Shown piece by piece: positions 1-8,449 of a DNA stretch of 64,000 nt (positions are counted from its first letter, which is position 1; the number at the start of each line of letters is the position of its first letter). Under the pieces are notes generated by a model that had not been told where the DNA came from, searched no databases, and worked only from the letters and a program-made list of their open reading frames with translations. Source of the stretch: Klebsiella oxytoca NBRC 105695 (GTDB lineage Bacteria > Pseudomonadota > Gammaproteobacteria > Enterobacterales > Enterobacteriaceae); NCBI RefSeq assembly GCF_001598695.1, contig NZ_BCZK01000015.1, positions 62,001 to 126,000 of the forward strand. Reading direction: 5' to 3'. A program made the position numbers and the translations under genes.

Positions 1-14
1 CTGAATAGTATGAA

Positions 15-1337
15 TTATGCGGACTGCGGCGCGCCTTCAGCCTGGGCGGCGGCGTTAGCGTGCTCCTGCTCCAGCAGCTGTTTTTCGTAGGCTTTGAGGA
101 ACGGCAGATACATCACCATCGCCGTCGCTATACAAATCAGGCACATGATCACCGGGCTAAAGCTCCAGTTTGCCGCCCAGGAGGCGCCGATAGGGGCTGG
201 CGTTGTCCACGGCGTCATCGACACCACGCGGCTGACCAGGTCCAGCTTCAGCGCAAAGTAGGCCAGGGTCGCGTTGACCATCGGCACCAGCACGAACGGC
301 AGGAAGAACAGCGGGTTCATGATGATCGGCGCGCCGAACAGAATCGGTTCGTTGATGTTAAATACGCCCGGCACCACGCCCATCCGGCCAATCGTCCGCA
401 GATGCACGGCCTTGCTGCGCAGCAGCATCAGCGCCAGCGGCAGGGTGGAGCCGACGCCGCCGATCAGCAGATAGTGATCCCAGAAGCCCTGGACATAGAT
501 ATGTGGAATCGCGGTCCCTGCGGCCATCGCCGCCTGGTTGATCGACAGATTCGCCATCCAGAACGGATTCATAATCCCGGTGACGATCAGCGCCCCGTGA
601 ATGCCGGCAAACCACAGCACCTGGCACACCAGTACCGACAGCAGGATCGCCGGTAGGGTATCGGACGCCGCCACCAGCGGTTTCACCAGCGACATGATCG
701 CTTCCGGAATGATCATGCCCAGCTGCGCTTCGATAAACAGGTTCAGCGGATGCAGCGTCAGCACGATCGCCAGCACCGGGATCAGGATCTCGAACGAGCG
801 CGCCACGCCCGCCGGAACTTCAGGCGGTAGACGGATCGTAATGTTGTGGCGTTTGAGAAAGGCGTACAGCTCGGTAGAGTAAATCGCCACCAGAATTGCG
901 GTAAAGATCCCCTGGCCGGAGAAGTAGGCGGTAGAGATCTGGCCATCTTTCAGCGGCGCGGCCACCAGCAGAAACGACATCAGCGACAGCATCCCGGCGG
1001 TCAGCGAGTCCAGGTTATGGTGCTTCGCCAGGCTGGCGGCGATCCCGACGGCGATAAACAGCGTCATCACCCCCATGCTGAAGTTAAACGGCAGCATCAG
1101 CGCATCGCGATGATCGAGCGAAAATTGCAGCCAGGCGCGGGCAAAGCCCCACGTCGTATCCGGGGAGAACGGGGGGAAGATAAACACCAGCAAAAACGAG
1201 CCAACGATCATAAAGGGCAGGGCGGTAATGAAACCGTCGCGGATGGAGGTGACGTATTTTTGCTGGCCGATCGCCCCCGCCATAGGCGTGATCTTCTGTT
1301 CAATCACGGCGATCAGCTTCGCGTACAGAGAGCTCAT
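15..1337 (-). CDS. PTS system lactose/cellobiose-type IIC permease
   Basis: Membrane permease domain (about 440 aa) of a phosphotransferase system of the lactose/cellobiose family. It would carry a beta-linked disaccharide or short oligosaccharide across the inner membrane while the cytosolic IIB phosphorylates it. The protein is hydrophobic throughout, with many membrane segments. Family motifs visible include GIHGALIVTGIMNPFW near residue 245 and NINEPILFGAPIIMNP near residue 328. It lies 9 bp downstream of the IIB gene on the same strand, so the two form an operon read away from the shared operator near 1723. Family assignment is firm; the substrate is inferred only from neighbouring glycosidase genes. 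The stop codon is at the very left edge, so a further operon gene such as a IIA could lie outside the window. Confidence 0.9.
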   Translation of the reverse strand: MSSLYAKLIAVIEQKITPMAGAIGQQKYVTSIRDGFITALPFMIVGSFLLVFIFPPFSPDTTWGFARAWLQFSLDHRDALMLPFNFSMGVMTLFIAVGIAASLAKHHNLDSLTAGMLSLMSFLLVAAPLKDGQISTAYFSGQGIFTAILVAIYSTELYAFLKRHNITIRLPPEVPAGVARSFEILIPVLAIVLTLHPLNLFIEAQLGMIIPEAIMSLVKPLVAASDTLPAILLSVLVCQVLWFAGIHGALIVTGIMNPFWMANLSINQAAMAAGTAIPHIYVQGFWDHYLLIGGVGSTLPLALMLLRSKAVHLRTIGRMGVVPGVFNINEPILFGAPIIMNPLFFLPFVLVPMVNATLAYFALKLDLVSRVVSMTPWTTPAPIGASWAANWSFSPVIMCLICIATAMVMYLPFLKAYEKQLLEQEHANAAAQAEGAPQSA

Positions 1338-1346
1338 GATCTTTCC

Positions 1347-1661
1347 TTAGTTTTTGTTATCGATAAGGGAAAGCGCGAAATCCAGCACGGCGCCGCCTTT
1401 CTGCATGCCGTAATCCATCATGTTGATGGGTTCCACGCGGATCCCGTATTTATCAGCCTGTTTTTGCAGATCTTTCTGCATGTATTTCACCTGCGGCCCC
1501 AGCAGGACCACCTGGTAATGGCCGGCCTGTTGATCGAACTCCGCGACGCCAAAGGCGTTGATCTCTACCGGCAACCCGCGCTGCTCGGCCTCGGCGATCA
1601 TTTTTTTCACCAGCAGGCTGGTGGACATGCCCGCGGAACAGCACAACATTATCTTTTTCAT
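1347..1661 (-). CDS. PTS system cellobiose-type IIB component
   Basis: Cytosolic phosphocarrier (104 aa, normal for stand-alone cellobiose/chitobiose IIB). The N-terminus MKKIMLCCSAGMSTSLL carries the P-loop of this family; the cysteine directly before SAGMST (Cys8) is the expected phosphorylation site. It would accept phosphate from a IIA and pass it to sugar held by a IIC. It is the first gene of the leftward operon, starting about 50 bp from the palindromic operator centred at 1723. No IIA gene is seen in the window next to it, so IIA must come from elsewhere. There are two IIC genes but only this IIB, so it may serve both. Confidence 0.9.
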   Translation of the reverse strand: MKKIMLCCSAGMSTSLLVKKMIAEAEQRGLPVEINAFGVAEFDQQAGHYQVVLLGPQVKYMQKDLQKQADKYGIRVEPINMMDYGMQKGGAVLDFALSLIDNKN

Positions 1662-1711
1662 ATATCGCTCCTGATGAGTGGGATGCGCCGACTATAGTCA
1701 CAATGGATATA

Positions 1712-1733
1712 AAACGGAAAGCGCTTTCCGTTT
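1712..1733. promoter_or_regulatory. LacI-type palindromic operator, copy 1
   Basis: A perfect 22-bp palindrome lies between the divergent IIB and IIC genes. Its 18-bp core ACGGAAAGCGCTTTCCGT has the central CG and even-spaced symmetry typical of LacI/GalR-family operators. The core plus the following TTGTGGAT (1714-1739) recurs base for base at 3228-3253 before the porin gene, so one repressor probably controls both promoters. The only LacI-type regulator in the window is AscG at 26950, whose family site is different. Confidence 0.75.
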
Positions 1734-1747
1734 GTGGATTTATTTAT

Positions 1748-1763
1748 TGTGACCACGATCACC
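1748..1763. promoter_or_regulatory. Candidate CRP site, sugar-locus divergent promoter
   Basis: TGTGA-CCACGA-TCACC matches the CRP consensus TGTGA-N6-TCACA at 9 of 10 positions. It lies 15 bp beyond the palindromic operator and upstream of the rightward IIC gene. A second CRP-like site accompanies the second operator copy, which supports catabolite control of this locus. Confidence 0.6.
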
Positions 1764-1835
1764 TATGACGGGCTTTTACTTTACACAGGAGTGCGCGATC
1801 ATCCTGGCGACTACTCTCTTCTGAAAGGCAGGATT

Positions 1836-3107
1836 ATGAACATTCAGTTAATGAATGTTGCCGTCGATATCATCGAGCAGCGGCTGGCGCCGCTGGCCAA
1901 CGTTCTGACGCGCAATAACCACATTACGGCGATGCGCGACAGCTTTGCGCTGGCGATGCCGTTTGTGATCGTCGGAAGTTTGCTGGTGCCGATTTTGTTT
2001 CCGCCCGTTTCCATCGACGGCGCATCGGCTTTTGGCCAGTTCTATTTCCAGCTGCGGCCTATACTGCTGCCGACTTTTGAACTGACTATCGGGCTGGTGG
2101 CGCTGATTGTGGCCTTCGGCGCCAGCGCCAGTCTTGCCAAGCAGTACCGGCTACCGGAGCGGCTCTGCGGGCTGACCGGCTGCCTGGCGTTTTTGCTGTT
2201 TATCGGCTTTCGCGACAACGGCGCGACCAATATTTTTCTTGGCGGAATGGGGATTTTTACCGCGCTGATATCGAGTACTTACTCCATTGAAATTGTACGC
2301 TTTTTCTATAAGAAAGGCTGGTGCATCCGCCTGCCGGAAGAGGTACCGGTGATGACCCGTAACGGCTTTCAGCTACTGATTCCGCTGCTGGTGGTGATGC
2401 TCTCTATTAGCGTCATTAACGCGCTGCTGTTGCAAAGCACCGGGCGCATTTTACCGGAGCTGATTAGCGAAGCGGTGCGGCCGCTGGTGGTGGCCTCCGA
2501 TACCCTAACCGCGGTCTTAATATCGTTATTTATCTGCAACCTGCTTTGGTTTGTCGGTATTCACGGCGCGCTAATTATCACCGGGATCATGAACCCGTTC
2601 TGGATGACCTATCTGTTTGAAAACCAGCAGGCGCTGGCCGCCGGTTCCGCCACGTTACCGCATATTTACCTGCAGGGATTCTGGGATTTCTACCTGTTAA
2701 TCGGCGGTATCGGCTCGACCCTGCCGCTGGTTTTTATGGCGATGCGCAGCCGTTCCCGGCAGTTGAAAAGCGTCGGGAAAATTGGCCTGCTTCCCTCGCT
2801 GTTTAACATTAATGAGCCGATATTGTTCGGCTTTCCGATTATCATGAACCCGGTTTTTCTGCTGCCGTTTATTTTTGTGCCGCTGATAAATGCCTGTATC
2901 GCCTGGTATTTAACCCATTTGGGGATTCTCGACCGGGCGGTGGCGATGCTGCCGTGGTCGATGCCGGCGCCGCTCGGCGCGGCGTGGTCAGCCAACGGTA
3001 GCTGGAAAAACTTATGCATGTGCCTGTTCGCTATTTTTAACGCCTGGATGCTCTATCGCCCGTTCTTTAAGGTCTACGAACGCCAGCTTGCTGACGCTGA
3101 ACGCTAA
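1836..3107 (+). CDS. Second PTS lactose/cellobiose-type IIC permease
   Basis: Inner-membrane PTS permease of the same family as the protein at 15-1337, sharing motifs such as GIHGALIITGIMNPFWM and NINEPILFGFPIIMNP. I place the start at ATG 1836 (423 aa, MNIQLMNVAVDIIEQRL), preceded by AGG in AAAGGCAGGATT. An in-frame extension to 1734 would run through the operator and CRP-like site and lacks family similarity. The gene is divergent from the IIB-IIC pair and is followed by a strong terminator, so it forms a one-gene transcript. Two related permeases with one IIB suggest differing specificities or chain lengths. Substrate is inferred. Confidence 0.88.
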   Translation: MNIQLMNVAVDIIEQRLAPLANVLTRNNHITAMRDSFALAMPFVIVGSLLVPILFPPVSIDGASAFGQFYFQLRPILLPTFELTIGLVALIVAFGASASLAKQYRLPERLCGLTGCLAFLLFIGFRDNGATNIFLGGMGIFTALISSTYSIEIVRFFYKKGWCIRLPEEVPVMTRNGFQLLIPLLVVMLSISVINALLLQSTGRILPELISEAVRPLVVASDTLTAVLISLFICNLLWFVGIHGALIITGIMNPFWMTYLFENQQALAAGSATLPHIYLQGFWDFYLLIGGIGSTLPLVFMAMRSRSRQLKSVGKIGLLPSLFNINEPILFGFPIIMNPVFLLPFIFVPLINACIAWYLTHLGILDRAVAMLPWSMPAPLGAAWSANGSWKNLCMCLFAIFNAWMLYRPFFKVYERQLADAER

Positions 3108-3127
3108 GCTTTTCGCCTGTCTGCCCC

Positions 3128-3152
3128 AGCCCGCCCTGCGCGGGCTTTTTTA
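3128..3152 (+). terminator. Intrinsic terminator after second IIC gene
   Basis: AGCCCGC (3128-3134) pairs with GCGGGCT (3140-3146) around a five-base loop, followed by a run of T. It lies 20 bp beyond the IIC stop codon. Confidence 0.85.
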
Positions 3153-3166
3153 TTTCTGCCAGAATA

Positions 3167-3182
3167 TGTGAACTCCATCACG
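3167..3182. promoter_or_regulatory. Candidate CRP site upstream of porin gene
   Basis: TGTGA-ACTCCA-TCACG matches TGTGA-N6-TCACA at 9 of 10 positions. It lies 46 bp upstream of the second operator copy. This mirrors the operator-plus-CRP arrangement of the IIB/IIC promoter region. Confidence 0.6.
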
Positions 3183-3227
3183 AATATTTGCCCGCTATCG
3201 TTAAATTTGTGAACTCATCCGGCAATT

Positions 3228-3253
3228 ACGGAAAGCGCTTTCCGTTTGTGGAT
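3228..3253. promoter_or_regulatory. LacI-type palindromic operator, copy 2
   Basis: The core ACGGAAAGCGCTTTCCGT at 3228-3245 and the next eight bases are identical to 1714-1739. It lies about 80 bp upstream of the porin start, where a repressor would block the porin-glycanase transcript. Confidence 0.75.
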
Positions 3254-3330
3254 GTACATTTCCTTTTTTGATCCGTAAATTTCCTCCCGTTCTCAGGCAG
3301 TGTTAATAAAAAAATAACCAAGGATAAAAA

Positions 3331-4668
3331 ATGATCAGGCTAAATCATTCAATACCTCTGTCTTTACTTGCCCTTGCGGTGATGAGCGACTGCGCCAGCG
3401 CCGATCCGAAGTACGATTTTATGCTGCATGGCTATATCCGTTCAGGGATCCTTGCCAACGCCGACGGCAATCGCGCTGACTCCGTTGGCCTGATGCCGGA
3501 CGGCAAGTGGCGTCTGGGCAACGAAGAAGATACCAAGATCGAACTGATCCCAACGGTGACGTTAACCTCGGACAGCGGCGTGGTAGCAAAAGTCCAGGCC
3601 AACATCACCCATCAGTCAAAATGTACCTCTGACTGGAACTGTCAGGACGACGACGGGCATGATGTGCAGTTCCGCGAAGGTTTTGCCGAACTGTCCAACC
3701 TCGACTTTGCCCCGGAGATGACCTTCTGGGCCGGTAAGCGCTACAGCAGCTCCAACACCTCCAGCCATCAGTTTGACTGGGAGTACATTCAGTACAACGG
3801 CACCGGCGGCGGCTTCGACAATATGGATCTTGGCTTCGCGCGCTTCGATGCCGGGGTTTACGCCTTCTCGCCGACGGACGAAACCAAAGCCTACCCGGTC
3901 GACAAAGGCGATCAGGGCTATCCGGATGACTACTCGCTCAACCTGTGGCTGAAAAAGATCGGCGGCACCGGCTTCGATCTTGAGCTGATTGGCCACCACA
4001 TGAACCGCAACGAGAAGCACCCGACCTCGGCGGAAAAAGGCTACGGCGTGACCGGCGTTTACAACTTTGACGGCTTCTACGGCCTGACCGGCGGCTACTC
4101 TCGCGTGGTCTTCCAGTACGGACGCGGCCTGGCGGCGGGAGACTCGCTGGGTAAAAACGGCTGGGGCTGGGCAAACCTCGACGATACCCAGTCCTGGCGC
4201 GTGGTGCTGGATAACATGGCCTCGCTCGGCGACTGGGAAATCTCCACGTTTGCCTACTATCAGAAAGACAAAAACTACCGCTGGTGGACGGAAGACGCCG
4301 AAGGCTGGGGGCGCACCAGCTGGGTGGCGGGGATCCGCCCGTATCAGCAGATCACCAAAAACTTCGCCATGCAGTACGAGCTGGGCTACGAATATCTCGA
4401 CGATAAAAACTACAAAGGCGTGGACGGCAAGGGCAAAGGCGGCCTGACTAAAGTGACCATCGCGCCGACCCTGACCTTTGATTCCGGCTTCTGGACGCGC
4501 CCGCAGTTGCGCTTCTTCGTCACTTACGCGAAGTGGGATAAGGGGGTGTCCGACGCGCTGGACGGCAACTACGACTGGAGCACCAATACCCTTTCCGCTG
4601 GTAGCTACTCGCGCAGCGGCGACACCGATACGCTGAACTTCGGCGTGCAGGCCGAAGTCTGGTTCTAA
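3331..4668 (+). CDS. LamB-family carbohydrate porin
   Basis: Outer-membrane sugar-specific porin (445 aa, usual for the maltoporin/BglH/ScrY family). It begins with a signal peptide cleaved near CASA-DPKYDF. The mature N-terminus FMLHGYIRSGI and the repeated aromatic, glycine-rich beta-strand pattern (for example MTFWAGKRYS and FWTRPQLRFF) are typical. The chain ends in VQAEVWF, with the C-terminal aromatic residue needed for outer-membrane assembly. It is 11 bp upstream of the glycanase gene, so the two are co-transcribed from the promoter region holding operator copy 2. It would admit oligosaccharides released by that enzyme. The family is clear; which sugar passes is inference. Confidence 0.88.
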   Translation: MIRLNHSIPLSLLALAVMSDCASADPKYDFMLHGYIRSGILANADGNRADSVGLMPDGKWRLGNEEDTKIELIPTVTLTSDSGVVAKVQANITHQSKCTSDWNCQDDDGHDVQFREGFAELSNLDFAPEMTFWAGKRYSSSNTSSHQFDWEYIQYNGTGGGFDNMDLGFARFDAGVYAFSPTDETKAYPVDKGDQGYPDDYSLNLWLKKIGGTGFDLELIGHHMNRNEKHPTSAEKGYGVTGVYNFDGFYGLTGGYSRVVFQYGRGLAAGDSLGKNGWGWANLDDTQSWRVVLDNMASLGDWEISTFAYYQKDKNYRWWTEDAEGWGRTSWVAGIRPYQQITKNFAMQYELGYEYLDDKNYKGVDGKGKGGLTKVTIAPTLTFDSGFWTRPQLRFFVTYAKWDKGVSDALDGNYDWSTNTLSAGSYSRSGDTDTLNFGVQAEVWF

Positions 4669-4679
4669 GGAGAGATACG

Positions 4680-6875
4680 ATGATTAAGCCGGTGAAAAAA
4701 CTGATGCTCGTCGCGCTGCTTTCGGCGCTGGGAAGCGCAGGCGCGATGGCCGCGGAGCAGTCGCACTTTGAACACTTTATTACCCGCGACGGCGCGACGT
4801 TAAAAGATGGCGACAAGGTGTTCCGCTTTGCGGGCATTCATGCGCCGGAGCTGCATCGTATTGAAGACGACGCGCGCGGCACCTGTAAAGCCGACTCGCG
4901 CGGCTGGGGGCAATACTTCCGCTGGCCGACGGCGGAGGAACAGGAAAACTGGATTAAAGCGCTGGTGCAAACCGGCGCCAGAGCGCAGCGGGTATACGTG
5001 CTCTCGGTACAGCAGGCGTTTGACGAGGCCTGCGGTCGCGAAACCCATATTCTGGCTCCGGAAACCGCCGACGGCATGCCGCGCCTGAACGAAAAGGCGA
5101 TGCGGGTGTACGACAACATGATCGCCGAGGCGGACAAACAGGGTCTGCGCCTGATTCTGCCGTTTATCGATCACTGGTGGTGGTGGGGCGGTCGCGAGCA
5201 GCTGGCGGCGTTTTACCACGAAAAGCCGGAGGATTTTTACCGTACCGATAGTAAAACCTTCAAGGCCTATCTGGACGTGATTCGTCAGGTTATCACCCGT
5301 ACCAACAGCGTGACCGGGCGCCCTTACTATGACGAAAAAGCGATTATGGCCTGGGAGACCGGCAACGAGCTGGAAGACACCAACGCGGCGTTCCTTCAGC
5401 AGACCGCCGCATGGATCAAAAAGTGGGCGCCGCATCAGCTGGTGGTGGATGGCACCTATAAGAAAATTAATGCGTTTGCGCTTAACGATCCCCATGTCGA
5501 TATCGTCAGCAACCACTACTACACCAATGCCGATAACAACCATCCCGATCAGGTGAAAAAAGACCTGACGGCGGCCGCGGGTAAGAAAGTCTACATGGTG
5601 GGCGAATTTGGCCTGCTGGATGCGCAGCAGCTTAACGCCATTATGCAGGCGATCGTCCATAGCGAAGTCAACGGCGCGCAGGCGGCGGGCGGTTTAATCT
5701 GGGGCTTCCGCGGTCATCGTCACGATGGCGGTTTCTACTGGCATAAAGAGTCCACCGGCCACTACAGCTACCATTTGCCGGGCTTCCCGGTCGACGGTAA
5801 AGCCAATCAGGAGATGGAGGTGGTCGATCTGGTGCGGACCGCCGCGGCGCAGATGAACGGGCAGGAGAAAGCGCCGCCGCTGCCGAAGCCGGATGCGCCG
5901 AAGCTGCGGGCGACGGATTCACCGTTTGCGATCAACTGGCTGGGGGCGGCGGTAGGGCGCGCTTATGATGTTGAGCGCGCCGATTCGGCATCCGGACCGT
6001 GGAAGATCGTGGGGCGCGATATTTCGGACGGAGTAAACGAGTGGAACCCGCAGACGATGGATCTGTTCCGCGATGACTATCGCAGTCTGCAACTGGGGAA
6101 TACGTACTATTACCGCGTCATTGCTAAAAACGAGAGCGGCAGTTCATCGCCTTCGAACGTGATTAGCGTGAAGCACACCCAGGCGAATCAGGCGCCGGAA
6201 GTCACGCTGGTGGAAACGCTCACCACCAGCCAGGACCAGGGCGTGCAGCTCAGCGCGAGCTGGCGCGATGACGGGCTGCCGGATGGCAACGTTAAGGTGA
6301 GCTGGAGCAACGGCGGCAACGCGCAGGCCCATATCTGCGCGACGGATAAAGCCGAAACTCGCGCCTGGTTTAGCGCCCCCGGTGAATACGCGCTGACCTT
6401 TAGCGCCGATGATGGTCTGCTCAAAAGCAGTAAAACCGTAAAGGTCACGGTGACGGAAGCCGTCGGGAAAGCGCCCGCTGATTACTGCCGTTTTAGCGGC
6501 GGGGTTGTGAACGTGACCGATGGCAAGATCGAGGCGGCGAAAAGCGAGAAAGACGCGCTGACGATTGACGAAGACGGTTTCCTCGGGCCGTTCGCCAACG
6601 ATGGCGATAAGGTGAGCTGGCAGGTTGCCGCGCCGTGGGCCGGCAAGTATCAGCTGCAGGTGACGTTCAGCGGCAAATGGGGCGGCAAGAAAAACTCGTT
6701 TATCGTCAACGGCGGCGCGCCAATCGCGGTTGAATTCCCGCAAACCGATGAACAGGGCCAGCAGCTGCGGGTGCCGGTGGAGCTGAAGGCTGGCGATAAT
6801 CGCATCGACTTCGGTAAATTCGCCGGCGACTGGGGCTACATGTTTATCAAATCGATTGAAGTGGTTGCAGAGTAG
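4680..6875 (+). CDS. Secreted multidomain GH5-type glycoside hydrolase (mannanase/glucanase-like)
   Basis: Exported polysaccharide hydrolase of 731 aa. A signal peptide (1-24, ending SAGAMA) precedes a clan GH-A (beta/alpha)8 catalytic domain of about 370 residues. The acid/base is Glu230 in WETGNELED and the nucleophile Glu309 in MVGEFGLLD. A tryptophan-rich IDHWWWWGG segment near residue 165 probably lines the substrate cleft. Then follow a fibronectin-III-like segment (about 410-500), an Ig/PKD-like segment (about 505-595) and a C-terminal beta-sandwich ending LKAGDNRIDFGKFAGDWGYM, resembling a CBM35/CBM6 carbohydrate-binding module. Family 5 includes beta-mannanases and beta-glucanases; the catalytic sequence looks most mannanase-like to me, but this is not decisive. 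It shares a transcript with the porin upstream, and a terminator follows. Confidence 0.78.
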   Translation: MIKPVKKLMLVALLSALGSAGAMAAEQSHFEHFITRDGATLKDGDKVFRFAGIHAPELHRIEDDARGTCKADSRGWGQYFRWPTAEEQENWIKALVQTGARAQRVYVLSVQQAFDEACGRETHILAPETADGMPRLNEKAMRVYDNMIAEADKQGLRLILPFIDHWWWWGGREQLAAFYHEKPEDFYRTDSKTFKAYLDVIRQVITRTNSVTGRPYYDEKAIMAWETGNELEDTNAAFLQQTAAWIKKWAPHQLVVDGTYKKINAFALNDPHVDIVSNHYYTNADNNHPDQVKKDLTAAAGKKVYMVGEFGLLDAQQLNAIMQAIVHSEVNGAQAAGGLIWGFRGHRHDGGFYWHKESTGHYSYHLPGFPVDGKANQEMEVVDLVRTAAAQMNGQEKAPPLPKPDAPKLRATDSPFAINWLGAAVGRAYDVERADSASGPWKIVGRDISDGVNEWNPQTMDLFRDDYRSLQLGNTYYYRVIAKNESGSSSPSNVISVKHTQANQAPEVTLVETLTTSQDQGVQLSASWRDDGLPDGNVKVSWSNGGNAQAHICATDKAETRAWFSAPGEYALTFSADDGLLKSSKTVKVTVTEAVGKAPADYCRFSGGVVNVTDGKIEAAKSEKDALTIDEDGFLGPFANDGDKVSWQVAAPWAGKYQLQVTFSGKWGGKKNSFIVNGGAPIAVEFPQTDEQGQQLRVPVELKAGDNRIDFGKFAGDWGYMFIKSIEVVAE

Positions 6876-6883
6876 TGCTTATT

Positions 6884-6912
6884 GGCTGCGCCCGTTGGGC
6901 GCGGCCTTTTTT
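6884..6912 (+). terminator. Intrinsic terminator after GH5-type gene
   Basis: GGCTGCGCCC (6884-6893) pairs with GGGCGCGGCC (6897-6906), with one T-G wobble and loop GTT. Six T follow. It separates the porin-glycanase unit from the GH1 gene, which may be read at a lower level by read-through. Confidence 0.85.
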
Positions 6913-6929
6913 AACTTACAGGAGGCGTT

Positions 6930-8330
6930 ATGACCCGGTATCAGTTTCCGGAAGGTTTTTTTTGGGGCGCGGCGGCATCCGGTCCGCAAACGGAAGGGAT
7001 AAGCAACAAGCCGCATCGTTCTATTTGGGATAGCTGGTTTGCCGAACAGCCGGAACGTTTTTATCAGCAGATTGGGCCGCAAACGGTTTGCGACACTTAC
7101 CATCAGTATCCCCAGGACGTGGCGTTGATGAAGCGGACCGGGTTCAACTCTTTTCGCACCTCGATTCAGTGGTCGCGGCTGATTGACGACTTCGAAACCG
7201 GCGCGCCCAATGCGGACGCGGTGCGTTTTTATCATGCCTACCTGGATGAGATGATTGAAAACGGCATCGAGCCGATGATCAACCTCTATCACTTTGACAT
7301 GCCGGAAGCGCTGCAAAAGCAGTACGGCGGCTTTGAGTCGGCGCACGTGACCGATCTTTTCGCGCGTTTTGCCCGTACCGCTTTTGAGCTGTTTGGGCAC
7401 AAAGTGAAATACTGGATCACCTTCAACGAGCCGATTGTGCCAGTTGAGGGCGGCTATCTGTATGACTTCCACTATCCCTGCAAGAAAGACGGCAGTCTGG
7501 CGGCGCAGGTGGCGTTTAACATTATGCTGGCCCACGCCAAAGCGGTGCGCGAGTTTCGCGCGCTGGCGCTGGAAAGCGAGATTGGCGTGGTGCTGAATCT
7601 GACGCCGTCCTATACCCGCAACGACAGCGCGGAAGACCAAAAAGCGGCGTGGTATGCGGATCTGTTCTTCAACCGCAGCTTTCTCGATCCGCTGGTGAAA
7701 CATCAGTTCCCGAAAGAGCTGTGCGAAATTCTGGCCGCGCACGACTGTCTGCCGGAGGTGACAAAAGCCGACGTTGAGCTGATTACCGGATCGCGCGTCG
7801 ATTTTCTCGGCGTTAACTATTACGTTCCGCGGCGGGTGAAAGCCCGCGAAAGCGACTATACGCTGGACTATTTCACCCCGGAGTTCTATTTCGAAAACTA
7901 TGTGAATCCGCAAGGGCGCTTTAATCCTTATCGCGATAATAATGAGATTCTGCCGCAGGCGATTTATGACATTGCCGCCAACATTCGCGATAACTACGGC
8001 AATATAAAGTGGTTCCTCGCAGAAATTGGTATCGCGATGGATATTGAGTCGGAAGGCGAGCCGGGCGAGGACGGGGTGATTGACGATTCGTTCCGCATCG
8101 GCCTGATGGAAGAGCATCTGGTGCAGCTGCATCGCGCCATTGCCGACGGCGCGAACTGCTTTGGCGTGCATCAGTGGACCTTTATCGATAACTGGTCGTG
8201 GATTAACTCGTTCAAGCGCCGCTACGGCTTCTGGCGGCTCGACCTGCAAACCGGCGAGCGGCTGATAAAGCGCAACGCGCTGTGGTTTGCCGAACTGGCG
8301 ACCAGCAACGGCTTCAGTTCTGATAAATAG
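6930..8330 (+). CDS. GH1 family (6-phospho-)beta-glycosidase
   Basis: Cytosolic family 1 glycosidase (466 aa) that would split phosphorylated beta-glycosides delivered by the PTS. The N-terminus FPEGFFWGAAASGPQTEG is the GH1 signature. The acid/base is Glu167 in TFNEPIV and the nucleophile is Glu365 in FLAEIGIAM, where the usual ENG is EIG. In the loop DNWSWINSFKRRYGF the glutamate of non-phospho enzymes is replaced by Ser and the terminal Tyr is kept, as in 6-phospho-glycosidases; the usual Lys of the phosphate pocket is Arg here. A good GGAGG lies before ATG 6930. The terminator 18 bp upstream limits co-transcription with the glycanase. Sugar specificity (gluco- or manno-) is unknown. Confidence 0.85.
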   Translation: MTRYQFPEGFFWGAAASGPQTEGISNKPHRSIWDSWFAEQPERFYQQIGPQTVCDTYHQYPQDVALMKRTGFNSFRTSIQWSRLIDDFETGAPNADAVRFYHAYLDEMIENGIEPMINLYHFDMPEALQKQYGGFESAHVTDLFARFARTAFELFGHKVKYWITFNEPIVPVEGGYLYDFHYPCKKDGSLAAQVAFNIMLAHAKAVREFRALALESEIGVVLNLTPSYTRNDSAEDQKAAWYADLFFNRSFLDPLVKHQFPKELCEILAAHDCLPEVTKADVELITGSRVDFLGVNYYVPRRVKARESDYTLDYFTPEFYFENYVNPQGRFNPYRDNNEILPQAIYDIAANIRDNYGNIKWFLAEIGIAMDIESEGEPGEDGVIDDSFRIGLMEEHLVQLHRAIADGANCFGVHQWTFIDNWSWINSFKRRYGFWRLDLQTGERLIKRNALWFAELATSNGFSSDK

Positions 8331-8342
8331 CCCGGCAAAATC

Positions 8343-8431
8343 CCCCCGGAGGCGGCGCTTGACGCGCCTGTCCGGGCTACCAAACCGCACGAACTTGTAG
8401 CCCGGACAGATGCGCAGCATCGCCTCCGGGA
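8343..8431. repeat. REP/BIME pair
   Basis: Two oppositely oriented palindromic units (about 8344-8380 and 8397-8430) share the CCGGAGGCG...GTCCGGGCTAC pattern. They sit between the convergent GH1 and esterase genes. The same family recurs at 11738, 23463, 31893 and 38572. Confidence 0.8.
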
Positions 8432-8449
8432 AGTCATCCCCACCGGGGA

